Shown here one piece after another: positions 46,937 through 57,759 of a DNA stretch of 64,000 bases. The notes under the pieces were generated by a model, which saw only the letters and a list, made by a program, of their open reading frames with translations, was not told where the DNA came from and made no database searches. Position numbers and translations under genes: made by a program. Every line of letters starts with the position of its first letter. The first letter of the stretch is position 1. Source of the stretch: JALORV01 sp963766365 (lineage in GTDB: Bacteria; Pseudomonadota; Gammaproteobacteria; Burkholderiales; Burkholderiaceae_F); NCBI GenBank assembly GCA_963766365.1, contig CAVXZK010000003.1, forward strand, positions 302,647 through 366,646, in the 5' to 3' direction.

Positions 46937-48571
46937 ATGAGCTCGAACGTCAAAGTCGCCGTCGCACAGATCAATTGCTCGGTTGGCGACCTGGAGGGCA
47001 ACAGCAGGAAGATCGTCGACGCTGCGGAACGGGCGGTCGCGTTCGGAGCGGACCTGCTGGTCACGCCGGAACTGTCACTCACCGGCTACCCGCCCGAGGA
47101 TCTGCTACTGCGCCGTGCATTCTACGCAGCGAGTGACGCGGCCCTGCTGAAGCTCGCCGCACAGTTGCTCAGGTTTCCGGAGCTTGCCGTCGTCGTCGGG
47201 CATCCCCTTGCGCGCGAGGGCCAGCGCTTCAATGCGGCTTCGGTCCTGCAGGGCGGCATGGTCCTCGGCACCTACTTCAAGCACGACCTGCCCAACTACG
47301 ACGTCTTCGACGAACAGCGCTACTTCACGCCGGACAACCGGCCGTTCGTCTTCGAGGTCAAGGGCACGGCCTTCGGCGTCAACATCTGCGAGGACAGCTG
47401 GTTCCACTATGCGCCGGAGTGTGCAATGGCGGCCGGCGCGCAGGCACTGCTCGTGCTGAACGCATCGCCTTTTCACCTCGGCAAGCAGGCGCAGCGCCTG
47501 GAGACCATGCGCACCAACGTCTCGCACTTCGGGTTGCCGCTGGTCTACGCCAACCTCGTGGGCGGACAGGACGAGCTGGTGTTCGACGGCGCGTCGTTCG
47601 TTCTGGCGGCCGATGGCACAGTCGTGGCGTCCGCCCCGCACTTCGAAGAAAGCGTGCTGGTCACCGAGTTCATCGACGGAGTCCCGCAGCCGGGCCGTAT
47701 AAGCCCGGATCCGCCGCTCGAGGCCCTGGCCTACAACGCGCTGGTGCTCGGCGTGCGCGACTACGTCGGAAAGAACGGCTTCCCCGGCGCGCTGATCGGA
47801 CTGTCCGGGGGAGTCGACTCGGCGCTGACGCTGGCGATCGCTGTAGACGCCCTCGGCGCCGACAAGGTGAGGGCGGTGATGATGCCGTCGCAGTTCACAT
47901 CGTCGATGAGTCTCGAGGATGCGGACCAGCTGGCGCGCAGCCTTGGCGTTCGTCAAGACGTGCTGCCGATCAAGCCGGCGTTCGACGCATTCCTTGCCAC
48001 GCTCGCTGGCGAGTTCCGCGGGCTGACCTGGGATACCACTGAGGAGAACCTGCAGGCACGAATCCGCGGCACGTTGCTGATGGCGCTTTCGAACAAGTAC
48101 GGCTCCATCGTGCTGACGACCGGCAACAAGTCCGAGACGGCGGTCGGCTACTCGACGCTCTATGGCGACCTGGCCGGCGGATTCGCGGTCATCAAGGACA
48201 TCCTGAAGACCCTCGTGTACCGCCTGTGCCGCTACCGCAACGGCATTGCGCCGGTGATCCCGGAGCGGATCCTCACGCGAGCGCCGAGCGCCGAGCTCAA
48301 GACCGGGCAGACCGACCAGGACTCGCTGCCGCCGTATGACATCCTCGACGACATCATCACGCGCTACATGGAAGAAGGGCAGGCGATCGCCGACATCGTC
48401 GCCGCCGGGTTCGACGAGTCAGTCGTGCGGAATGTGGTGCGCATGATCCGCACCTCCGAATACAAGCGCCGTCAGTCACCGGTAGGCATCCGCGTGACCC
48501 ATCGCAGCTTTGGACGCGACTGGCGCTACCCCATCACCAATCGGTTCCGCGAGGAAAACGCGAGTCTCTAG
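46937..48571 (+). CDS. nadE: Glutamine-dependent NAD+ synthetase
   Basis: The 544-residue protein has an N-terminal nitrilase-type amidase (Glu in VTPELSLTGYPPEDLL, Cys in GVNICEDSW) that releases ammonia from glutamine. Its C-terminal ATP-pyrophosphatase domain has the P-loop LSGGVDSALTLAIA. The enzyme converts deamido-NAD to NAD and releases PPi. TTGNKSETAVGYSTLYGD is the conserved substrate segment. It is followed by glnB after 30 bases. Confidence 0.97.
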   Translation: MSSNVKVAVAQINCSVGDLEGNSRKIVDAAERAVAFGADLLVTPELSLTGYPPEDLLLRRAFYAASDAALLKLAAQLLRFPELAVVVGHPLAREGQRFNAASVLQGGMVLGTYFKHDLPNYDVFDEQRYFTPDNRPFVFEVKGTAFGVNICEDSWFHYAPECAMAAGAQALLVLNASPFHLGKQAQRLETMRTNVSHFGLPLVYANLVGGQDELVFDGASFVLAADGTVVASAPHFEESVLVTEFIDGVPQPGRISPDPPLEALAYNALVLGVRDYVGKNGFPGALIGLSGGVDSALTLAIAVDALGADKVRAVMMPSQFTSSMSLEDADQLARSLGVRQDVLPIKPAFDAFLATLAGEFRGLTWDTTEENLQARIRGTLLMALSNKYGSIVLTTGNKSETAVGYSTLYGDLAGGFAVIKDILKTLVYRLCRYRNGIAPVIPERILTRAPSAELKTGQTDQDSLPPYDILDDIITRYMEEGQAIADIVAAGFDESVVRNVVRMIRTSEYKRRQSPVGIRVTHRSFGRDWRYPITNRFREENASL

Positions 48572-48940
<369 letters not shown>

Positions 48941-48958
48941 CGTTCCCCAGGCCGCGAG

Positions 48959-49582
48959 TCAGTCGCGGTCCTTGAGCGACCAGTCGTAGCGCCAGGCCAC
49001 CAGCCGGAAGCCGGTCGTCATCGCGGCGGCCGTCCACAGCGCCAGCCCCGCACTGGAGCCGGACTGCACCATCAGGATGTAGAGCCAGCAGCCGAAAAGG
49101 GCAGCGATGGCATACGGGCGACCATCGCGCAGCACCATCGGCACCTCGTTCAGCACGACATCGCGCAGCACCCCGCCGAAGACGCCGGTCACCACGCCCA
49201 TGATCGACGCCACGAAGGGCGACATGCCGGCATCCAGCGCCAGGGCAACGCCGCTGATGCTGAAGAATGCCAGCCCGATCGCGTCGGCCGCGACGAAGGC
49301 AGCATTCGGGATGATCCGGTGCGCGAATCGCATCAGCGGTGTCGCGATCAGCGTCATCGCCATGATGATGATCGGGTACTGCTCATGCTCGACCCAGAAG
49401 AAGGGGCGGCGGTCGAGCAGCACATCGCGCAGGGTTCCGCCACCGAACGCGGTCAGGAAGGCGACGACGTAGACGCCGACGACGTCCATGTCCTTGCGCT
49501 GCGCTTCGGCGAAGCCGGAAAATGCGCAGGCCAGTACGGCGACGACCTCGACGATAAACAGAAGGGTCAGTGCTTCGGTCAC
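48959..49582 (-). CDS. TRIC cation channel family (UPF0126/YadS-like) membrane protein
   Basis: The GTG at 49582 overlaps the stop of the preceding smr gene (GTGA) and gives 207 residues. The frame is open further but antisense-free similarity ends here. Two tandem three-helix repeats each carry the family motif: AFGGGTLRDVLLDRRPFFW in the first and FGGVLRDVVLNEVP in the second. Prokaryotic TRIC homologues form trimeric potassium-permeable channels. It is convergent to glnB with 18 bases between stops. Confidence 0.9.
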   Translation of the reverse strand: MTEALTLLFIVEVVAVLACAFSGFAEAQRKDMDVVGVYVVAFLTAFGGGTLRDVLLDRRPFFWVEHEQYPIIIMAMTLIATPLMRFAHRIIPNAAFVAADAIGLAFFSISGVALALDAGMSPFVASIMGVVTGVFGGVLRDVVLNEVPMVLRDGRPYAIAALFGCWLYILMVQSGSSAGLALWTAAAMTTGFRLVAWRYDWSLKDRD

Positions 49583-50229
49583 GGCCGCGCAGTCGGCCGC
49601 AGAAGGACGACGAGGGCGCCGCTGCCGCCTTCCGCGGGGCGCGCCTGGCAAAAGGCGATGACTTCGTCGCGCTGTGCCAGCCAGACACGCGCCTTGCCCT
49701 TGAGCACCGGTTGGCGGTCCTTTGAACCCAGGCCCTTGCCATGAACCACGCGTACGCAGCGCAGGCCACGCTTGATCGCTTCGCGCAGGAAATGCGCAAG
49801 CAGCTCGCGCGCCTCGTCGACCCGCGCGCCGTGCAGGTCCAGGTGGTCCTGGATCACCCACTCGCCACGGCGCAGCCGGCGCAGCACATCCGGTCCGATC
49901 CCCGGCCGTCGGAATGACAGCTCGGCATCGGTGTGCAGCAGGGTGTCGATCTCGAACTCGTCGGAGACCGACGCGATCAGGACCTGCTGGTCGTCCTCGA
50001 TGCGCTGCCGGGGAATCGGTGGATGCGGCGGCCGGTCGTGCTCGACACGCTGCTTGATTGCCAGTGGCCTTACCGTGCCGACCATGGAGCGGAACTCCTC
50101 GGCCGCGGTCTGCCGGGCGACGGCGGACTGGCGCTCGGCGGCCTCCGCCGCTTCACGCTCCCGCGCTTCCCGGATCAGCGCATCGCGCAGCGACGCGAGT
50201 TCAGCCAGGTCCTTGAGTCGCGCGGCCAT
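49579..50229 (-). CDS. Smr domain protein
   Basis: The 216-residue protein has a charged helical N-terminus and a C-terminal Smr domain (about 125-210) with HLDLHGARVDEARELL and RVVHGKGLGS. Smr domains of the SmrA/SmrB type are nucleases; SmrB cleaves mRNA at collided ribosomes. The LDLHG and HGKG motifs are intact. It lies 20 bases downstream of trxB and is coupled by a four-base overlap to the TRIC gene. Confidence 0.92.
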   Translation of the reverse strand: MAARLKDLAELASLRDALIREAREREAAEAAERQSAVARQTAAEEFRSMVGTVRPLAIKQRVEHDRPPHPPIPRQRIEDDQQVLIASVSDEFEIDTLLHTDAELSFRRPGIGPDVLRRLRRGEWVIQDHLDLHGARVDEARELLAHFLREAIKRGLRCVRVVHGKGLGSKDRQPVLKGKARVWLAQRDEVIAFCQARPAEGGSGALVVLLRPTARP

Positions 50230-50249
50230 GCAACGTCTCCACCGGAGAC

Positions 50250-51268
<1,019 letters not shown>

Positions 51269-51411
51269 GGTGGGGGTGAGGTGGTCCTTACTCAACCAAT
51301 TGTTTGAATTGAATCGCGTTTCCCTCCCCGTCCGGCGTGAAGGCCGTCACGACGGGTCCGATTTCCTCCCGCGTGGCGGGAGGGTCAGGGAGGGTGCCGA
51401 GCAGTTGCCAC

Positions 51412-51523
51412 TCGGCGGAGCGCGCGGCCGCTCCGGAGCGCAGCCGACTAATTGATGTTTTGGCAGTTCCGCCGCGAGCGCACGTGCGACCCGCAGGGTC
51501 GCGTACGTGAGCGGCGCGAGCTA
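51412..51523 (-). repeat. Stop-anchored structured repeat, copy 3 (second LytTR gene end)
   Basis: On the minus strand it begins with the regulator's stop (TAGCTCGCGCCGCTCACG). It then has a hairpin GCGACCC-TGC-GGGTCGC (51486-51502) and ends with the same 38-base core as copies 1 and 2 (51412-51449). Similarity continues beyond the core (TGCTCGGCACCCTCCCTGA) into a hairpin CCTCCCGC/GCGGGAGG. The rest of the intergenic stretch 51280-51411 holds only such GC-rich structure. Confidence 0.8.
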
Positions 51524-52282
51524 CATCTGCCTGAACAAGTGCGTGTAAGTGTCGGAGACCAGCAATGTCTCGGGCCGTGTCTTGAGCTTGACCATCATGC
51601 GACCACGGAAGTCGCGGGTGACGCCGGCGATTGCCGTGGCGTTCACCAGCGTGGAGCGATGGATCTGCCAGAACTGGCTGGCGTCGAGTTCCTCGACCAG
51701 TTCCTTCAGTGGCTTGCGGATCAGCGCTTCGCCTTCCGCGGTGACGACGCGCGTGTACTTGTTGTCGGCCTGGAAATACGTGATCTCGTCCACTGTAATC
51801 AGCTTCAGGTTCTGGCCGATTGAGGCGTTGATCCAGCGCAGCGGCTGCCTGCCGGACGTCGGCGCCGTGGCCACGCTGCCCAGGTGGCTCAGCGCGGTGT
51901 CGATGCGTGCGGGAGGAGAACCCAGGCGCTGCTTGATCCGGCTCACCGCCGTAAACAGCCGCGCCGCCGAGACCGGTTTCAGGACGTAGTCGACAGCACC
52001 CTGGTCAAAGGCCGCCACTGCGTGCTGGTCGTAGGCCGTGACGAATACGACGTGACAGCGTCCGTTGGCCTGTCGCGCAACCTCGAGGCCGGTCGCGCCG
52101 GGCATCTCGATGTCGAGAAACAGCACATCGGGCTGGCGCTCGTCGAGCAGCCGCAGGGCCTGCACGCCGTCGGCGGCTTCGCCGACGATGTCGAGTTCCG
52201 GCCACAACTGGCCCAATTGTTCAACCAGTTGGTGGCGAAGCGTTGCCTCGTCCTCGGCAACGATAGCGGTAGGGCTGCTCAT
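51521..52282 (-). CDS. LytTR response regulator
   Basis: The 253-residue protein has a receiver domain with Asp57 in VLFLDIEMPGATG and the acidic AEDE pocket, followed by a LytTR DNA-binding domain (about 148-250; YFQADNKYTRVVT, FWQIHRSTLVNAT). It is the last gene of a three-gene unit with two LytS-type sensors, overlapping the middle gene by four bases. It is a paralogue of the AlgR-like gene at 29644. Targets are unknown. Confidence 0.93.
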   Translation of the reverse strand: MSSPTAIVAEDEATLRHQLVEQLGQLWPELDIVGEAADGVQALRLLDERQPDVLFLDIEMPGATGLEVARQANGRCHVVFVTAYDQHAVAAFDQGAVDYVLKPVSAARLFTAVSRIKQRLGSPPARIDTALSHLGSVATAPTSGRQPLRWINASIGQNLKLITVDEITYFQADNKYTRVVTAEGEALIRKPLKELVEELDASQFWQIHRSTLVNATAIAGVTRDFRGRMMVKLKTRPETLLVSDTYTHLFRQM

Positions 52283-53424
52283 GCGGATGTCGCCGGGCTC
52301 GCGTGGATGCGCAATGTCAGCTGCGTGGTGTCGCCGGGCAACTCCAGGCAGTCAAGCGAGGCCTTCGAACCGTAGAGTCCGGCGAGGCGCTCACGCACGC
52401 GTGCGATTTCAGGGTCTTCAGCACAGCCGCCTGCGGCCGCAATCCGCAGCACCACGACGATGTCGTCACCGGCGCGCTGGACTGCAATGCGGATACTCGC
52501 CGGCATGCGGGGCATTCCGCCTCGGACCGCGCGCTGGATCAAGGGAAGCAGCAGCATCGGGTAGAAGCGGGCCTCGCTACAGTCATCGGCCAGAGTCACC
52601 GTCAGCGCGGGTGATCCATCGTGCGCCGATCGAACGACTTCGAGATAGGCTTTGACCAGCTCGATTTCCGCGGCCATCGTCGAACCGGCTTCGCGCAGCC
52701 GCGGAAGCGCGACTCGCAGATAGGTAATCAGTCGATCCAGATTGTCGGCTGCCCGCGCCGAATCGCGCTGGTACAACTGCTCAATGTCGACCAGCGTGTC
52801 GAACAGGAACTGCGGTTCGACCTGCGCCTGCATCGCCGCCAGTCGCGACTCGAGGACGTCGCGCGCGAGCCCGGCCTGATCACGCTGCGCTGCGCGGATC
52901 GCCTCATTCGTCAGTCGGCGCCGGTGGATGACCTCAGCGGCAACGATGAAGAATGCGGACCAGGTCATGAAGTGGATCACGTTGCCGAACACGACCAGTG
53001 CGAGATGGGGCTGAGGCTTGGTCTTGCCCGACAGTTCCCACCACAGCTTGTCGAGCTCCATGGCCCGCATCAGCGGCACGGCGATGCTGGCGGCGACGAT
53101 GGCACTGACCAGGATCGCCCAGGCGGCACGGACGTTGCGTTCGCGCCCGCTGGCGGGAGCGCCCTCCATGGCGGCCACCCATGCGAGCAGGGCAGCGCCG
53201 AACAGGATCAAGGACACTGACAGATCCCAGGCCATGATCATCGAGATGCCCGGCTTCTGCAGCTTGTCGACGATCGCCGTCATGTCGACCACCGACATTG
53301 CGGCGCTGGACAGCAGCCAGGCCGCCAGATGACGCCTGCCCATGGTCGACCAGGCATGGGTCCAAGCTGCTACGCCGCGCGGTGCGCGGTTCAGGCCCGC
53401 CGAGCGTGGCAGTACGGCGCTCAT
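52279..53424 (-). CDS. LytS-type sensor, predicted pseudokinase
   Basis: This 381-residue protein has about four membrane helices and a region aligning with the His_kinase domain of its neighbour. The phospho-acceptor histidine is replaced by Gln205 (VEPQFLFDTLVDI versus IEPHFLFNTLANV). The N box LVENAIKHG has become LIQRAVRGG, and the DxGxG/G-rich lid is lost (VLRIAAAGGCAED). Autophosphorylation is therefore unlikely. Four-base overlaps on both sides show it is expressed with the intact kinase and the regulator. A role as regulatory partner in a heterodimer is my inference. Confidence 0.9.
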   Translation of the reverse strand: MSAVLPRSAGLNRAPRGVAAWTHAWSTMGRRHLAAWLLSSAAMSVVDMTAIVDKLQKPGISMIMAWDLSVSLILFGAALLAWVAAMEGAPASGRERNVRAAWAILVSAIVAASIAVPLMRAMELDKLWWELSGKTKPQPHLALVVFGNVIHFMTWSAFFIVAAEVIHRRRLTNEAIRAAQRDQAGLARDVLESRLAAMQAQVEPQFLFDTLVDIEQLYQRDSARAADNLDRLITYLRVALPRLREAGSTMAAEIELVKAYLEVVRSAHDGSPALTVTLADDCSEARFYPMLLLPLIQRAVRGGMPRMPASIRIAVQRAGDDIVVVLRIAAAGGCAEDPEIARVRERLAGLYGSKASLDCLELPGDTTQLTLRIHASPATSA

Positions 53425-54563
53425 GCGACTGCCGGCTCCGTCTGGAGCGGCAGTCGCACCGAGGCGACCACGCCGCGCGGTGTTCCCATCGCCAGCGACA
53501 GGGAGGCCCCGGCGCCATACAGGGCCGCCAGGCGCGAACGCGTGTTGGCGAGTCCGACTCCGCTGCCACCGCTGGCGGAAAAACCGGCGCCGTTATCCGC
53601 CACCTCGATGATCAGCTGCCCGGAGGGCTCCGAGCGCGCCCGAATATCGATGCGACCGCCTTCCGGCAGCGGTGAAAGGCCGTGCTTGATCGCGTTTTCC
53701 ACCAGCGTCGGCAGAACCATCGGCGGCACCCGTGCGTCTGACAGTTCGACCGGGGCGTCGACCGAGAACTGCAGCCGCTCGCCCATGCGCATCTGCAGGA
53801 TCGTCAGGAACGAGCGCACCAGCTCGATCTCCCGGGCGAGCGTCGAACCCGGCTCGCGCATGGTCGGTAGCGCGGCTCGCAGGTAGTTGATCAGGCTCGA
53901 CAGCATTTCGCGGCCACGCGAGGGTGCGGTTTCATACAGCCGCTTGACGTTCGCCAGCGTGTTGAACAGGAAGTGCGGTTCGATCTGGGCCTGCAACGCG
54001 CACAACCGGGCCTCGACCATCTGGGCCTGCAGGCTCTCGCGACGGCACTCCGCGTCGGCGAGCTGGTTGCGCGCGGCGTCGTCCGTACGGAGCGAGTGGA
54101 ACAGCCAGTAGCCGAACGCTCCAATTGCCGTCCACAGTGCCCACATCTGCAGGAAGTACCCGGGTTCGCTAACGATGGATTCGGCGATCGGACTTCCGAA
54201 CACCCAGACGCGCGCCGGTATCGCCACCGCGGCGGCAAACATCGACAGCGTGATGCCTACCGCGACTGCGGTGCGCGAACCGGGCCGGCGCGCTGCAACG
54301 AATGCCTCCGCGCAGGCGATTGCGAGCAAGATCAGCGTTGCGCTGATCATCGTCTGCCGGACACTCACCAGCAGGCCGTAGGCCCACTCGCCTAGCGGTT
54401 CGTAGCTCAGCGCGATGACGAAACGGCCCAGCAGCAGGAACAGGCACAGGTAGAACAGGCCGGCGACATGGCGCAGGTTGAACACCCGCGCGAACGCGGC
54501 CCGGGCAGGCGAAGGTTCGCGAGCGGTCGAATCGAGTGCGGGACGGGCGATTGCCGAAGCCAT
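53421..54563 (-). CDS. LytS-type sensor histidine kinase
   Basis: ATG 54563 gives 380 residues; the open frame extends 35 codons further without a membrane or ribosome feature. Four to five helices (about 35-160) precede the kinase part with His197 in IEPHFLFNTLANVKRLY. The N box PTLVENAIKHGLSPL and the lid DNGAGFSASGGSGVGLANT are intact. It should phosphorylate the LytTR regulator at 51521. The signal is unknown. It is the first gene of the operon and diverges from ftsK. Confidence 0.92.
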   Translation of the reverse strand: MASAIARPALDSTAREPSPARAAFARVFNLRHVAGLFYLCLFLLLGRFVIALSYEPLGEWAYGLLVSVRQTMISATLILLAIACAEAFVAARRPGSRTAVAVGITLSMFAAAVAIPARVWVFGSPIAESIVSEPGYFLQMWALWTAIGAFGYWLFHSLRTDDAARNQLADAECRRESLQAQMVEARLCALQAQIEPHFLFNTLANVKRLYETAPSRGREMLSSLINYLRAALPTMREPGSTLAREIELVRSFLTILQMRMGERLQFSVDAPVELSDARVPPMVLPTLVENAIKHGLSPLPEGGRIDIRARSEPSGQLIIEVADNGAGFSASGGSGVGLANTRSRLAALYGAGASLSLAMGTPRGVVASVRLPLQTEPAVA

Positions 54564-54716
54564 TGCCCCGGATTCTGAGAGCGTCAGTCGCCGTCTGCAA
54601 TCCCGCGCGACGAACCGGGAGGCGGGCGGCGTGAAACGGGGTGCGGTGCGACGAAATCCGGGTGCCAAATGGCCCTATTGCTCGGCCTGCCGCCCGGATC
54701 GACTCATCGCGACTCC

Positions 54717-54722
54717 TATAAT
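54717..54722 (+). promoter_or_regulatory. ftsK: Candidate -10 box just before ftsK
   Basis: A perfect TATAAT ends eight bases before the ftsK ATG. If used, the transcript would be leaderless or nearly so. No -35 match is clear at 16-18 bases, so this could be coincidental. Confidence 0.3.
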
Positions 54723-54730
54723 CGCCGCCC

Positions 54731-57076
54731 ATGGCATCACGCCCTGGCATTGAACGCGTAACCGGCTCGGTGTCCGAGGGGGCCTGGGTGCGGGCACGGC
54801 AGCCCGCCGCCGAGACGAACAGTCCGCGCGTGGCGCGCCTGTTCGCCGAGGCCCGCTGGATCATCGGCGCTGTCTGCGCCATCGCGTTGCTGGCGGCGCT
54901 GCTTACCTACAGCCGCGCGGATCCGGGATTCACGCATTCGGTGGCCGCCGGACCGATACACAACCTCGGAGGGCGTCTCGGTGCCTGGGTGGCGGACGTC
55001 GTGCTGCTGCTGTTTGGCGTATCGGCAGCGTATCTGATCGCACTTGGGCTGCTCGTGACGGTGGCGCGGGGCTTCCGTCGCCTGCATCGTGTCGCGGTGG
55101 GCGCCGATCCGCTCTCGGATGACCTGCCCCCCTGGGTGCATGGGATCGGTTTCCTGCTGTTGATCGCCGCGATCACGGGCCTGGAAGCGCTGCGGCTGTA
55201 TTCGTTGACGGCCGCGTTGCCCGGGGCACCCGGCGGCATCATCGGCAACGCTGTCGCGGGTTGGATCCAGAGGCCGATCGGATTCACCGGGGCCAGCGTT
55301 GCTTTCCTGGTGGCCATCGCCGTCGGCCTTTCACTTTTCCTGGATTTTTCCTGGTTGACTGTCGCGGAACGCCTCGGTGGATTCATCGAGGGCTTCTCGC
55401 GTCGAGCCGAGCGGCGGCGCGAGGAAGCGGAGGATCGCGCGATCGGCGAGGCGGCCAGCAAGGACCGCGAAGCAGCCCTGGCCGAAGAGCGCGGACGTAT
55501 CGAGGAGGCGCCGCCGGTGCACATCGAGCGGCCGCCCGCGCACGTAAAGCCATCGGAGCGCAAACAGAAGGAAAGGCAGGTGCCCCTGTTTGCCGAGATG
55601 GCGGACGCGCGGCTGCCGGCACTGGACCTGCTCGACGAGGCTCCGCCCGCCATCGAGAGCGTGTCCACCGAGACGCTCGAGTTCACATCGCGGCTGATCG
55701 AGAAGAAGCTGCGCGACTTCAACGTCGAGGCACAGGTCGTCGCGGCCTATCCGGGCCCGGTGATCACGCGCTACGAGATCGAGCCTGCCGTCGGCGTGAA
55801 GGGCAGCCAGATCGTCAACCTGGCGAAGGACCTCGCGCGCTCGCTGTCGCTGGTGTCGGTGCGCGTGGTCGAGACCATTCCCGGCAAGAACCTGATGGGG
55901 CTGGAGCTGCCGAATCCGCGCCGGCAGGTCGTCAAGCTCTCCGAGATCCTCGGGTCGGCTGTCTACAACGAGAGTGCGTCGCTGGTGACGCTCGGGCTCG
56001 GCAAGGACATCGGCGGCAAGGCGGTGGTGGTCGACCTGGCGCGCATGCCGCACCTGATGGTGGCTGGCACGACCGGCTCCGGCAAGTCCGTCGGCATCAA
56101 CGCGATGATCCTGTCGATCCTGTACAAGGCCGACCCCTCGCAGGTACGGCTGATCCTCGTCGACCCGAAGATGCTGGAACTCTCGGTGTACGAGGGCATA
56201 CCGCATCTGCTGTGCCCGGTCGTGACCGACATGCGCGAGGCCGGCAACGCGCTGCAGTGGTGCGTGGTCGAGATGGACAAGCGCTACCGCCTGATGAGCA
56301 AGCTGGGCGTGCGCAGCCTCTCCGGCCACAACGCGAAGATCGCGGAAGGCCGGGCCAGGGGCGAACCGGTCACGAACCCGTTCTCGCTGACGCCGGAGGA
56401 TCCCGAGCCGCTCGAGCCGCTGCCGATGATCGTCGTCGTCATCGACGAGCTCGCGGACCTGATGATGGTGGCCGGCAAGAAGGTCGAGGAGCTGATCGCC
56501 CGCATCGCGCAGAAGGCACGCGCGGCGGGCATGCACCTCATCCTCGCGACCCAGCGGCCGTCTGTGGATGTGATCACCGGCCTGATCAAGGCGAACATTC
56601 CGGCGCGGATTTCGTTTCAGGTTTCAAGTCGCATCGACTCGCGCACCATTCTCGATCAGATGGGTGCGGAGTCGCTGCTGGGGCAGGGCGACATGCTTTA
56701 TCTGGCGCCCGGCACGGGACTGCCGACACGGGTGCACGGCGCATTCGTCTCCGACGCGGAAGTCCATCGTGTGGTCGAGACTCTGCGCAAGCGCGGGCCG
56801 GCGCAGTATCTGGAGGGCGTGCTCGACGCGCCACTATCCGAAGGCGATGAGAGCGCCGGCGGTCAACCGGGGGGTGAGGCCGATCCGTTATACGACCAGG
56901 CTGTAGAAATCGTCATCAAGAACCGTCGTGCGTCCATTTCGCTGGTGCAGCGCCATCTGCGCATTGGCTACAACCGGGCCGCGCGCTTGCTTGAGGACAT
57001 GGAACGCGCAGGGCTCGTGTCGCCGATGCAGAGCAACGGCAACCGCGAAATCCTCTTGCCCGCGCGCGACGCCTGA
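54731..57076 (+). CDS. ftsK: DNA translocase FtsK
   Basis: This 781-residue protein has four N-terminal helices (about 36-210), a short charged linker (about 225-320) and the RecA-like motor with Walker [13 protein letters not shown] and Walker [15 protein letters not shown]. The C-terminal winged-helix gamma domain (about 715-781; [23 protein letters not shown]) reads KOPS sites. It pumps DNA at the division septum and activates XerCD at dif. The linker is much shorter than in Escherichia coli (1329 residues), as usual in betaproteobacteria. lolA follows 11 bases later. Confidence 0.97.
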   Translation: MASRPGIERVTGSVSEGAWVRARQPAAETNSPRVARLFAEARWIIGAVCAIALLAALLTYSRADPGFTHSVAAGPIHNLGGRLGAWVADVVLLLFGVSAAYLIALGLLVTVARGFRRLHRVAVGADPLSDDLPPWVHGIGFLLLIAAITGLEALRLYSLTAALPGAPGGIIGNAVAGWIQRPIGFTGASVAFLVAIAVGLSLFLDFSWLTVAERLGGFIEGFSRRAERRREEAEDRAIGEAASKDREAALAEERGRIEEAPPVHIERPPAHVKPSERKQKERQVPLFAEMADARLPALDLLDEAPPAIESVSTETLEFTSRLIEKKLRDFNVEAQVVAAYPGPVITRYEIEPAVGVKGSQIVNLAKDLARSLSLVSVRVVETIPGKNLMGLELPNPRRQVVKLSEILGSAVYNESASLVTLGLGKDIGGKAVVVDLARMPHLMVAGTTGSGKSVGINAMILSILYKADPSQVRLILVDPKMLELSVYEGIPHLLCPVVTDMREAGNALQWCVVEMDKRYRLMSKLGVRSLSGHNAKIAEGRARGEPVTNPFSLTPEDPEPLEPLPMIVVVIDELADLMMVAGKKVEELIARIAQKARAAGMHLILATQRPSVDVITGLIKANIPARISFQVSSRIDSRTILDQMGAESLLGQGDMLYLAPGTGLPTRVHGAFVSDAEVHRVVETLRKRGPAQYLEGVLDAPLSEGDESAGGQPGGEADPLYDQAVEIVIKNRRASISLVQRHLRIGYNRAARLLEDMERAGLVSPMQSNGNREILLPARDA

Positions 57077-57087
57077 GGATCTTCAAT

Positions 57088-57705
57088 ATGCAGAGGCTTA
57101 GTCGGCTGGCCATGGTGGCTCTTGTCTCCGCGCTGTGTGCGGCGCAGGCGCACGCCGGGGCGGTTGACCAGTTGCGCAGTTTTCTCACACAGACGACCAG
57201 TGCGCGCGGTGAGTTCGTGCAGCGAGTGGTCCGCGACACGGCGACGCAGCAGTCGAGCGGTACGTTCGTGTTCCAGCGCCCGGGCAGGTTCCGCTGGGTC
57301 TACGAGAAACCGTACGAACAACTGATCGTTGCCGACGGTCAGCGGTTGACGATGTTCGACAAGGACCTGAACCAGGCGACGGTTCGCAAGCTGCAGGCCT
57401 CGCTGCCTTCCAGCCCGGCATCGATCCTGTTCGGTTCGAACGAGTTCGAGCGTGAATTCGAAGTCAGCGACGCCGGCGCGCGCGACGACATGGAGTGGGT
57501 GCGTGCGAAGCCGCGCGCCAAGGACACGCCGTTCGAGCGTATCGAGATCGGCTTCCGCGACGGACTGCCCGGCGGCATGCTGCTCGTCGACAGCTTCGGC
57601 AACACGACGCGCCTGATGTTCAGCAAGGTCGAACGCAACCCGAAGCTCACTGCCGACACGTTCCGCTTCACGCCGCCCAAGGGGGCGGATGTGCTGACAG
57701 AGTAG
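57088..57705 (+). CDS. lolA: Outer-membrane lipoprotein carrier LolA
   Basis: This 205-residue precursor has a signal peptide ending near AQAHA-GA and the LolA beta-barrel pattern: TTSARGEFVQRVV, SGTFVFQRPGRFRWVYEKPYEQ, VADGQRLTMFDKDLNQ and a C-terminal FRFTPPKGADVL. It shuttles lipoproteins through the periplasm from LolCDE to LolB. ftsK-lolA-rarA-serS is a conserved proteobacterial order; here an FKBP gene on the other strand is inserted. The TAG stop begins a fragment of the stop-anchored repeat. Confidence 0.96.
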   Translation: MQRLSRLAMVALVSALCAAQAHAGAVDQLRSFLTQTTSARGEFVQRVVRDTATQQSSGTFVFQRPGRFRWVYEKPYEQLIVADGQRLTMFDKDLNQATVRKLQASLPSSPASILFGSNEFEREFEVSDAGARDDMEWVRAKPRAKDTPFERIEIGFRDGLPGGMLLVDSFGNTTRLMFSKVERNPKLTADTFRFTPPKGADVLTE

Positions 57706-57723
57706 CGTCGCTCGTGTTCGCGA
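57703..57723 (+). repeat. Fragment of the stop-anchored repeat (lolA end)
   Basis: From the lolA stop, TAGCGTCGCTCGTGTTCGCG matches copy 1 at all but one position and then diverges. The hairpin and the 38-base core are missing. It is either a decayed copy or the minimal stop-proximal part. Confidence 0.55.
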
Positions 57724-57759
57724 CCGCCGCGCGTTCGAGCATGGACGAGCAACGTTCCC

